Positions 52,342 through 60,185 of a DNA stretch of 64,000 nt are shown piece by piece; position 1 is the first letter of the stretch, and each line of letters starts with the position of its first letter. The DNA is taken from assembly GCF_050613185.1 (NCBI RefSeq), contig NZ_CP192511.1:1364001-1428000 (forward strand). Direction: 5' to 3'. Below the pieces are notes generated by a model. It ran no database searches. It was given only the letters and a program-made list of their open reading frames with translations, and was not told the origin of the DNA. The position numbers and the translations under genes were made by a program. Origin of the DNA: Chelonobacter sp050613185 (GTDB lineage: Bacteria > Pseudomonadota > Gammaproteobacteria > Enterobacterales > Pasteurellaceae).

Positions 52342-53978
52342 TGAAATCGGTCTTGCGTTTCTACCGCATTATTCAAGTGATTTTGCAATACGGCTTGGAT
52401 GAATCCTTACCGAAAAACGCGTTCACCCGCCCGATTCGTTGCGGCCGTAACTTGCTGTTTTGGTTGAAAAACCGCCATCAGGATAAAATTTTTGGTTTGC
52501 GCTTGCGTTTGGCATTGCAAGAATTGGGACCGGTTTGGATAAAATTGGGGCAAATGTTGTCTACCCGGCGTGATCTGTTTCCCGACAGTATTGCCGACGA
52601 ATTGGCATTATTGCAGGATCAAGTCGAACCATTTTCGGGCAAGTTAGCGCGCCAACAGATTGAAACCGCACTTGGCGGTAAACTGGAAAAATGGTTCGTC
52701 GAGTTTGATGAAACCGCATTGGCTTCCGCCTCGATCGCACAGGTACACACCGCCCGTTTTAATTCCAATATGCCTTTTGCCGGACGTGAAGTGGTGCTGA
52801 AAGTGATTCGCCCGAATATCGAAAAGGACATTAAAGCGGATATTAGCCTGATGTATCGCTTGGCAGGTTGGATTCCGCGCCTATCGAGCGAAGGGCGGCG
52901 CTTGCGTCCGGTGGAAGTGGTGCGCGAATATGAAAAAACCATTCTTGATGAGTTGGATTTACGCCGTGAAATGGCAAATGCAATCCAATTACGGCGCAAT
53001 TTTGAAAACAGCCCGCTGCTGTATGTGCCGGAAATGTATAGTGATTTCTGCTACAAAAATCTGATTGTGATGGAGCGGATTTACGGCATTCAAGTGTCGG
53101 ATATCGCTGCGTTGGAAGCCAACGGCACCAATATGAAATTGCTGGCGGAGCGTGGCGTGCAGGTGTTTTTCACCCAAGTGTTCCGCGACAGTTTTTTCCA
53201 TGCCGATATGCACCCGGGCAATATTTTTGTTAATCCCGAACATCCTGAAGATCCGCAATATATCGGCATTGACTGCGGCATTGTCGGTTCACTTAACCGT
53301 GAAGATAAACGCTATCTGGCGGAAAATTTTCTCGCCTTTTTCAATCGCGATTATCAACGGGTGGCGCAATTGCACGTCGACTCCGGTTGGGTGCCGGAAG
53401 ATACCAATGTGCAAGAGTTCGAACAGGCGATTCGCACCGTTTGTGATCCGATCTTCGCCAAGCCGCTGAGTGAAATCTCCTTCGGGCATGTGTTGTTAAA
53501 CCTGTTCAATACTGCGCGCCGCTTCAATATGGAAGTGCAGCCGCAGTTGGTGTTGTTGCAAAAAACCTTATTGTATATCGAAGGCTTGGGCAGGCAGATC
53601 TACCCGCAGCTGGATCTGTGGCAAACCGCCAAACCGTTTTTACAAAATTGGTTGGATGATCAGATCGGCTTCAAATCGGTTTATCGCGGGATTAAAGAGC
53701 GCTTGCCGTATTTCCGCGAACATTTTGCCGAAATGCCGGAAACGTTGTATCATGCGCTGCAACAGCAAAAAGAGATTGGTCGTCAGCTTGGCGAATTAAA
53801 CCGCACTTTGTATAAAAACCAACGACATCAGCGCCGCCATTGGTACAGTGCGTTGGTTGGGAGTGTGATATTCGTCACAACACTTTTGCAATTTGAACAT
53901 TTACCGCTATTTTTTAGTTCGTGCTTACTACTAAGTGCGGTTATAATCTGGCTTTACGGCTTGATAAAAAGGGATTAA
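52341..53978 (+). CDS. ubiB: ABC1/ADCK-like atypical kinase UbiB
   Basis: 545 residues. Family markers: the KxGQ motif IKLGQMLSTRRDLFPD, the alanine-rich-loop ASIAQVHTARF, catalytic HADMHPGNIFV, metal-binding IGIDCGIVG, and two C-terminal membrane segments (residues about 500-540). Required for ubiquinone synthesis, probably as an ATPase. It begins with ATG at 52341, overlapping the ubiJ stop; a GTG one codon earlier is also in frame. The 154 bases after it hold no gene. Confidence 0.95.
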   Translation: MKSVLRFYRIIQVILQYGLDESLPKNAFTRPIRCGRNLLFWLKNRHQDKIFGLRLRLALQELGPVWIKLGQMLSTRRDLFPDSIADELALLQDQVEPFSGKLARQQIETALGGKLEKWFVEFDETALASASIAQVHTARFNSNMPFAGREVVLKVIRPNIEKDIKADISLMYRLAGWIPRLSSEGRRLRPVEVVREYEKTILDELDLRREMANAIQLRRNFENSPLLYVPEMYSDFCYKNLIVMERIYGIQVSDIAALEANGTNMKLLAERGVQVFFTQVFRDSFFHADMHPGNIFVNPEHPEDPQYIGIDCGIVGSLNREDKRYLAENFLAFFNRDYQRVAQLHVDSGWVPEDTNVQEFEQAIRTVCDPIFAKPLSEISFGHVLLNLFNTARRFNMEVQPQLVLLQKTLLYIEGLGRQIYPQLDLWQTAKPFLQNWLDDQIGFKSVYRGIKERLPYFREHFAEMPETLYHALQQQKEIGRQLGELNRTLYKNQRHQRRHWYSALVGSVIFVTTLLQFEHLPLFFSSCLLLSAVIIWLYGLIKRD

Positions 53979-54132
53979 TGAAAATTTGATCCAAAATGAA
54001 TTTGCAGATTGACGCTAAGCTATCAATAGTTTAAAGTTTTTCAAGTAGCATAACGCATTATTTTAACAATAGTATTTAAACAATCGGAATTTAGCCGTTT
54101 CGGCGCTATTTTTCATATCATGAGGTGATTTT

Positions 54133-54366
54133 ATGGGTATCAGCGTTTGGCAACTTGCCATTATCGTATTAATCGTAGTCCTGTTATTCGGAACCAAAAA
54201 ACTGAAGACATTAGGCTCGGATCTGGGTGAATCGGTGAAAGGCTTTAAAAAAGCCATTAAAGACGACGATGCCAAAGAGAAAGATGCCGAATTTCAGCAA
54301 TCATTAGAAAATTCAGCTGAAAAAACAGCAGAAAAACAAACTGTCAAAGATAAAGAGCAGGCATAA
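54133..54366 (+). CDS. tatA: Sec-independent translocase protein TatA
   Basis: 77 residues. N-terminal membrane segment (VWQLAIIVLIVVLLFG), hinge FGTKKLKTLGSDLGESVKGFKKAI amphipathic helix, and a charged C-terminal tail. It forms the Tat pore-like assembly for exporting folded proteins. GAGGTGATTTT precedes the ATG. Confidence 0.95.
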   Translation: MGISVWQLAIIVLIVVLLFGTKKLKTLGSDLGESVKGFKKAIKDDDAKEKDAEFQQSLENSAEKTAEKQTVKDKEQA

Positions 54367-54369
54367 ATC

Positions 54370-54873
54370 GTGTTTGATATTGGTTTTTCCGAACTGGTTT
54401 TAATTTTTATCGTCGGGTTGGTGGTATTGGGGCCGCAGCGTTTGCCCGTGGCGATCAGAACGGTTGTCGGCTGGATTAGAACCATTCGCGGCATTGCCAC
54501 CAATGTTCAGAATGAATTAAGCCAAGAACTGAAATTGCATGAATTGCAAGAAAGCATTAAAAAAGCGGAAAAATTGAATTTGGGCGATCTTTCACCGGAA
54601 TTGGCTAAAAGTATTCAGGATTTGAAAGAATCCGCACAAAAAATGGAACGGGATGTGCAGGAGCAGCAAAGCAATCTGAATAGTCTGAATAAAGAGTTGC
54701 AAGACGGTGTTAAACGGATTGAAGACAGCTTGAGTGCCGATGAACAGGCGGAACTTGCCGAAGCGGGTGAAGCACAGCTTGATCCGCAACAGGCGGAAGC
54801 CGCACCGTTACAACTTGATCAGTCAGAAGCAACCGCCGAACCTACGGCACAACCCGACAAAGCGTCCGCTTAG
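54370..54873 (+). CDS. tatB: Sec-independent translocase protein TatB
   Basis: 167 residues. MFDIGFSELVLIFIVGLVVLG is the TatB membrane segment with its conserved glutamate, followed by GPQRLPVAIRTVVGWIRTIRG and a long amphipathic helix. The C-terminal tail is A/Q/E-rich. The start codon is GTG, three bases after tatA. With TatC it forms the receptor for twin-arginine signal peptides. Confidence 0.94.
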   Translation: MFDIGFSELVLIFIVGLVVLGPQRLPVAIRTVVGWIRTIRGIATNVQNELSQELKLHELQESIKKAEKLNLGDLSPELAKSIQDLKESAQKMERDVQEQQSNLNSLNKELQDGVKRIEDSLSADEQAELAEAGEAQLDPQQAEAAPLQLDQSEATAEPTAQPDKASA

Positions 54874-54897
54874 TCAACGCGGTGAGGATAATGTAGT

Positions 54898-55647
54898 ATG
54901 TCGTCAGTTGAAGACTCACAACCGTTAATCAGCCATTTAATTGAATTACGCAATCGTCTGTTAAAATCCATCGTTTGTATTTTAATCGTCTTTTGCGCGT
55001 TAGTGTTTTTTGCCAATGATATTTATCGGATTATCGCGTTACCGCTGATTGAACAGTTGCCGCAAGGCGCCAGCATGATCTCCACCGGCGTGGTGGCGCC
55101 GTTTTTCACGCCGTTAAAATTGACCGGCGTGGTGGCGATTTTCCTTTCCGTGCCGTACCTGTTATATCAAGCTTGGGCGTTTGTCGCCCCTGCGCTGTAC
55201 AAACATGAAAAACGCTTGGTTTATCCGTTGTTGGTTTCCAGCACCTTACTGTTTTATGTCGGCGTTGCCTTCGCTTATTATGTGGTGTTCCCGCTGGTGT
55301 TTGGTTTTTTAACCAAAACCGCACCGGAAGGAGTGCAAATCGCCACCGATATCAGCAGCTATCTGGATTTTGTGCTTACCATTTTCTTGGCATTCGGCAT
55401 TTGCTTCGAAGTGCCGATTGCGATTATTTTACTTTGTTGGAGCGGCGTGACGACAGCGGACGATCTGCGTAAAAAACGCCCTTATATTATCGTCGCGGCA
55501 TTCGTGGCTGGGATGTTTTTAACCCCGCCGGATGTGTTTTCACAAACATTGCTGGCAATTCCGATGTGGTTACTGTTTGAAGTCGGTTTGGTGTTCTCCC
55601 GTTTTTATAAACCGCGGGAAGAAGATGAAGCCGCCGCAGACTCTTAA
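54898..55647 (+). CDS. tatC: Sec-independent translocase protein TatC
   Basis: 249 residues with six membrane segments. Conserved N-terminus SHLIELRNRLLKSIVCI, first loop FFTPLKLTG, and YLDFVLTIFLAFGICFEVPI. It recognises the RR motif. Completes ubiE-ubiJ-ubiB-tatABC in the order seen in E. coli. Confidence 0.96.
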   Translation: MSSVEDSQPLISHLIELRNRLLKSIVCILIVFCALVFFANDIYRIIALPLIEQLPQGASMISTGVVAPFFTPLKLTGVVAIFLSVPYLLYQAWAFVAPALYKHEKRLVYPLLVSSTLLFYVGVAFAYYVVFPLVFGFLTKTAPEGVQIATDISSYLDFVLTIFLAFGICFEVPIAIILLCWSGVTTADDLRKKRPYIIVAAFVAGMFLTPPDVFSQTLLAIPMWLLFEVGLVFSRFYKPREEDEAAADS

Positions 55648-55668
55648 TCAGATAAAGATTCCGAATTA

Positions 55669-55690
55669 AAGACGCCGTTGGCGTCTTATT
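55669..55690 (+). terminator. Short hairpin between tatC and hemB
   Basis: AAGACGC / GCGTCTT with a 5-base loop followed by ATT; 21 bases past the tatC stop. Likely a terminator or attenuator. Confidence 0.6.
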
Positions 55691-55712
55691 GCGTTAAAGA
55701 GAGGACAAGATT

Positions 55713-56735
55713 ATGACTCAACAAATTTTTGCTCGTTTCCCGGCTAACCGTATGCGCCGTTTGCGCCGCCATGATTTCAGCCGTCGGCTAGTCGCGGAAA
55801 ATAGGCTGACTGCCGATGATTTGATTTATCCGGTGTTTATCATGCAGGGCGAAAATCAGCGCGAAGCGGTGCCGTCAATGCCGGGCGTGGAGCGTTTAAC
55901 CTTGGATCAATTGCTGATCGAAGCCGGGTTATTGGTGAAATACGGTGTACCGGTGATCGCCCTGTTTCCGGTGATTGAACAGGGTAAAAAATCGTTGTTG
56001 GCAGAAGAAGCCTATAACCCGAACGGCTTGGTGCAAAGTGCGGTTAGCGCCTTGAAAGCCGCTTATCCTGAACTGGGTGTGCTGACTGATGTCGCGCTCG
56101 ATCCTTACACTACACACGGACAAGACGGCATTATCGACGAGCAAGGTTATGTGCTCAACGATACCACCAGCGAGATTTTAGTCAAACAAGCCTTGTCGCA
56201 CGCTGCTGCCGGTGCGGACATTGTCGCCCCAAGCGATATGATGGACGGGCGGATCGGCGCAATCCGCACCGCACTTGAACAAAACGGCTTTGTAAACACC
56301 CAGATTATGGCGTATTCCGCCAAATATGCCTCCGGTTTCTACGGACCATTCCGCGACGCGGTCGGCTCCAGTAGCAACTTGAAAGGCGGCAATAAGAAAA
56401 CCTACCAACTTGATCCGGCAAACAGCAACGAGGGCTTGCAAGAAGTGGCGTTAGACCTGCAAGAGGGGGCGGATATGGTGATGGTCAAACCGGGCATGCC
56501 GTATTTGGATTTGGTTTACCGCGTGAAACACCACTTCGGCGTCCCGACTTTCGCCTACCAAGTTTCCGGCGAATACGCTATGCTCCAAGCCGCAATCCAA
56601 AACGGCTGGCTGGCGGAAAAACCGGCGATTATGGAAGCCTTACTCTGCTTCAAACGCGCCGGCGCAGACGGTATTTTGACCTATTATGCCAAACAAGTGG
56701 CGCAATGGTTGTATGAGGAAGTCCAACCGAAATAG
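55713..56735 (+). CDS. hemB: Delta-aminolevulinic acid dehydratase (porphobilinogen synthase)
   Basis: 340 residues. It condenses two aminolevulinate molecules in heme synthesis. The Schiff-base lysines lie in MAYSAKYASGFYGPFRDA and MVMVKPGMPYLDL. The metal loop reads DVALDPYTTHGQDG, with Asp/Ala in place of the three zinc cysteines of E. coli-type enzymes, which suggests a magnesium-type HemB. Good ribosome site (AGAGGACAAG). Followed by the CRISPR-Cas region. Confidence 0.95.
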   Translation: MTQQIFARFPANRMRRLRRHDFSRRLVAENRLTADDLIYPVFIMQGENQREAVPSMPGVERLTLDQLLIEAGLLVKYGVPVIALFPVIEQGKKSLLAEEAYNPNGLVQSAVSALKAAYPELGVLTDVALDPYTTHGQDGIIDEQGYVLNDTTSEILVKQALSHAAAGADIVAPSDMMDGRIGAIRTALEQNGFVNTQIMAYSAKYASGFYGPFRDAVGSSSNLKGGNKKTYQLDPANSNEGLQEVALDLQEGADMVMVKPGMPYLDLVYRVKHHFGVPTFAYQVSGEYAMLQAAIQNGWLAEKPAIMEALLCFKRAGADGILTYYAKQVAQWLYEEVQPK

Positions 56736-56829
56736 TGTGATATAGCAAGCAATTATAGAAAATACTCATAGACATCGGATATATCGGAGTGTAAATTCAG
56801 AATAACTTTTGCGAATGGTAGACTTATTC

Positions 56830-56934
56830 ATGAAAAATAAGCGATTTTCTCAATACTATGCCCACTCGGCTGAAAACCAGCCCTGCAAAGTCATGTCCAG
56901 AATATGGATAAATGGCGGCGGGGCTTTTTTATAG
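56830..56934 (+). pseudogene. Remnant of a cas3 N-terminus
   Basis: A 34-codon frame from ATG 56830 begins MKNKRFSQYYAHSAENQP and ends at TAG 56932-56934. YYAHS followed by N-x-P is the standard opening of type I-C Cas3 HD domains (the histidine is the first HD-domain histidine); the intact-looking cas3 downstream opens with the parallel YIAH. After about 18 residues the similarity stops. I read this as the relic of a different cas3 allele replaced or rearranged at this spot. The rest of 56736-56984 shows no gene. Confidence 0.4.
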
Positions 56935-56984
56935 TACAAGGTTCTCTGTTAGTTTTGGGGCGAAATAATCATGAGGAGAAAACT

Positions 56985-59458
56985 TTGAAAACACAATACA
57001 TTGCCCATGTCCGTAAATCAGACAGCACCAAGCAATCGGTGGAAACCCATCTGTTTGAAACTGCGGCGATTGCCAAAATGCTGGCTGCGAAGCTGGGGCT
57101 GGATTTGGCAGGAGAATTGTTGGGACTGATGCATGACTTCGGTAAATATTCTCTGAAATTTCAAAAGTATATTCATGATGTAACAGGCTAGTCAATCCCG
57201 ATTTAGACGATGAGGAAAGCACACCAAACGGCAGCAAGGTTGATCACTCCACGGCAGGGGCGCAGTGGGTTTATCGCGAATTGAAAAAATTTGGTACACA
57301 AGGTCAGGGAGAGTTGTGCGGGCAGCTATTGGGGCTGTGCATCGCTTCGCATCATGGCGCGGGTTTGATTGATTGCCTGGATGCCGAAGGTAACGTGGTT
57401 TGGCAAAAGCGGTTTGATAAAGATGACGCTTTAACCCATTTGAGCGAATGCGAGCAAAATGCGGATTCTGCGGTCATGCAGCAGGCGCAAACCTTGGCGG
57501 ACACAGCCTTGCTCAAACAGATAGTGACACCGCTAAAAGACCTGCTGCGCTTACCTGAAGCCAGCGACAAGGTGAAAGAATTCTATCTGGGCTGTTTCAC
57601 CCGTTTTTTGTTTAGCTGTCTGATTGATGCCGACCGTATCAATAGTGCCGATTTTGAAGATGACAACCGTAAAATCTTACGAAGTTTGCAAAAGCAAACC
57701 GATTGGCAACCAGCGATTGATAAATTAGAAACTCACCTTGCAGCATTCAAGCCCCGTTATCCGATTGATGAAATCCGTCAACGAATTTCCAATGCTTGCC
57801 TGGATAGGGCAAATGACCCGCAAGGTATTTACACGCTGACCGTGCCAACCGGCGGCGGTAAAACCTTGGCAAGTCTCCGCCATGCTTTGCATCACGCGCA
57901 AAAGCACCAATTAGACCGCATTATCTATATTATCCCTTACACCTCCATCATCGATCAAAACGCCCAAACTGTCCGTGAAATCTTGGGCGATGATTGGGTG
58001 CTGGAACACCATTCCAATCTCGATCCTGAAAAGCAAAGCTGGCAAAACAAACTGCTTGCTGAAAATTGGGACAAGCCGATTGTGTTCACCACCATGGTGC
58101 AATTTTTGGACGCTTGGTTTGGTGGCGGCACACGAGGTGCGCGGCATATCCACCCGATGACTCGAAGCGTGCTGATTTTTGATGAAATCCAGACTTTACC
58201 GGTGAAATGCGTACATATGTTTTGCAACACGCTCAACTGGCTAACCCGATTCGGCAAAAGCAGTGCTATCTTGTGTACTGCCACTCAACCTTTATTGGCC
58301 GAATCCGGCTTGGATAAATTTCCGGAAGAAGACCGAAACAAGGTGCTGGTAAACGGTTTGTTAAAGCTGGCGGACAATGCGGAAATCATGGGGGAACACG
58401 ATGATATCGCCCGACTGTTTGCTGATTTATCGCGCGTGGAGGTTTGTCTGAATGAAAAAGCGGGCGGCTGGTCAGTGGATGATGCGGGGGCATTTTTACT
58501 GGGACAGTTTCAGACGGCTTCAAGCTGCCTGTTTATCGTCAATACCAAAAAATGGGCGGCCGAGCTTTATCAATATTGCCAACGGCATAATGTGCCGTCT
58601 GAAGCCTTGTTTCATCTGAGTACCAACCAATGCGCCACGCACCGCAAGGATTTGTTTGAAAAAATGAAGCAACGCCTGCAAGCCAAATTGCCCGTGCTGT
58701 GTGTCAGCACCCAGCTCATTGAGGCCGGCGTGGACATATCAATGGCGTGCGTGATTCGCGCTTTGGGCGGATTAGACAGCATCGCCCAAGCAGCGGGACG
58801 TTGTAATCGGCATGGTGAAGCAGAGGGAAAAGGCAAGGTTTGGGTGCTGAATCTGCAAGAGCCGAATAATCTCAAAGATCTGCTGCCTGATATTGAGAAG
58901 GGGCAGCAGCAGGCAGGACGGGTGTTTCGAGATTTTACAGGGCAGGATATTTTGCAGCCCGGTGCGATGGAACGTTATTTTCAATATTATTTTTACCAAC
59001 GCAGCGGCGAAATGGTGTACCCGCTTAAAAACAGCACTTCAGGTAGCCTGTTGGATTGGCTGGGCGACAACGGTCACAACGTTTATGCCGCCAAAAACGA
59101 CAAACGCAAACAAAACAAACAGTATCCCTTGCTGATGCAGTCGTTCAAAAGTGCGGGGCGGGCATTCCAAGCAATTGATGCGCCCACTCGGGCGGTGATT
59201 GTGCCTTATGGTGAGGGCAAGGAGCTGATTGCCCAATTGTGCGGCGAGTATGCACCCAAGCGGTTTTATCATTTATTGTCAAAAGCCCAAAGATTCAGTG
59301 TGAATGTGTTTCCCAATATTTGGGAGAAGTTAATCAAAGAAGAGGCGATTTATCCAATTGCGGATACGGGTATTTACTATTTGAAAGAGCGGTATTACAG
59401 TCAAGAATACGGCTTGGCGGTTGACGAAGTCGCACCGATGGAATTTTTGAGTGCATAG
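56985..59458 (+). pseudogene. cas3: Type I-C cas3 (HD nuclease-helicase) with a one-base-deletion frameshift
   Basis: Cas3 degrades DNA recruited by Cascade. The reading starts at TTG 56985 (MKTQYIAHV, behind GAGGAG), carries the HD motif MHDFGK, and stops at TAG 57189-57191 (68 residues). The downstream frame continues from GTC 57191 with VNPDLDDEE, DHSTAGAQW and SHHGAG (remaining HD-domain histidines). The helicase follows: Walker A VPTGGGKT, DEIQ box LIFDEIQTLP, ILCTATQP, and QAAGRCNRHG. One T missing from GGC(T)TAGTC would join the frames as G-L-V-N-P-D, giving about 824 residues. The frameshift separates the HD aspartate from the later metal-binding histidines, so nuclease activity should be lost unless this is a sequencing error. 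Confidence 0.85.
58509..58520 (-). repeat. Near-match Neisseriaceae DNA uptake sequence in cas3
   Basis: Reads AAGCCGTCTGAA on the minus strand: the 10-base core GCCGTCTGAA is perfect, 11 of 12 positions match either ATGCCGTCTGAA or AGGCCGTCTGAA. A second core copy, preceded by GT, is at 58594-58603 on the plus strand. Confidence 0.6.
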
Positions 59459-59465
59459 GAGAATT

Positions 59466-60185
59466 ATGAAAAATAAAATCAGTTTTCGCGTATGGGGGCG
59501 GCAGGCTTTGTTTACCGACCCGGTGACCAAAATCGGCGGGGAAAAATTCAGCTACCAAGTGCCGACTTATGAAGCGATAAAAGGCATCGTCCGGAGCGTA
59601 TATTGGAAACCGACATTGATCTGGCATATCGACCGCATTCGGGTGATGAAGCCGATTCAAACCCAGAGCAAATCCACCAAGCCGCTGAATTGGGACGGCG
59701 GCAATACCTTGGCGATTTATACCTTTTTGCAGGATGTGGAATATCAGGTAGAAGCCCATTTTGAATGGAATATGCACCAGCCGAATTTGGTTGAAGACCG
59801 CATTCCCGCCAAACATCTCGCTATTGCCGAACGGATGATCAATCGCGGTGGCAGACAGGATATTTTCTTGGGAACGCGGGATTGCCAAGGCTATGTCGAG
59901 CCGTGCGAATTTGGCGAAGGTAAAGGATTTTACGATGAAGTGCCGAATTTGGATTTCGGCTTGATGTTCCACAGCTTCGGCTATCCGGAAGAAACGGGAA
60001 ATCATGAGCTGATCAGTCGGTTTTGGCGGGCGAATATGCAAAACGGCGTGATTGAATTTCCGCGCGTGGATGATACAGGCCGTCTGAAAACCCGTTTTAT
60101 CCGCAAAATGCAGCCTGAAAAATCCTTTGGTCGTGGTGAAAACCTTAAGGCGGTGGAAGATGAAGCGAAGGAGCTGGGTTTATGA
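59466..60185 (+). CDS. cas5c: Type I-C Cas5 (Cas5c/Cas5d), pre-crRNA endoribonuclease
   Basis: 239 residues. In type I-C systems Cas5 replaces Cas6: it cleaves the CRISPR repeat to make crRNAs and stays on the 5' handle in Cascade. The RAMP fold opens with ISFRVWGRQALFTDP, and the family segment YQVPTYEAIKGIVRSVYWKP follows. ATG 59466 follows AGGAGAATT. It overlaps cas8c by four bases (ATGA), so translation is coupled. A perfect AGGCCGTCTGAA uptake sequence lies within it at 60077. Confidence 0.93.
   Translation: MKNKISFRVWGRQALFTDPVTKIGGEKFSYQVPTYEAIKGIVRSVYWKPTLIWHIDRIRVMKPIQTQSKSTKPLNWDGGNTLAIYTFLQDVEYQVEAHFEWNMHQPNLVEDRIPAKHLAIAERMINRGGRQDIFLGTRDCQGYVEPCEFGEGKGFYDEVPNLDFGLMFHSFGYPEETGNHELISRFWRANMQNGVIEFPRVDDTGRLKTRFIRKMQPEKSFGRGENLKAVEDEAKELGL
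60077..60088 (+). repeat. Neisseriaceae AG-type DNA uptake sequence (in cas5c)
   Basis: Perfect AGGCCGTCTGAA, the AG-DUS dialect of Neisseria species. Confidence 0.85.

Noticed and set aside
57180..57195. Programmed -1 frameshift in cas3
   Set aside because: There is no slippery heptamer (local sequence ACAGGCTAG) and Cas3 is not known to use frameshifting; a simple one-base deletion explains it better.
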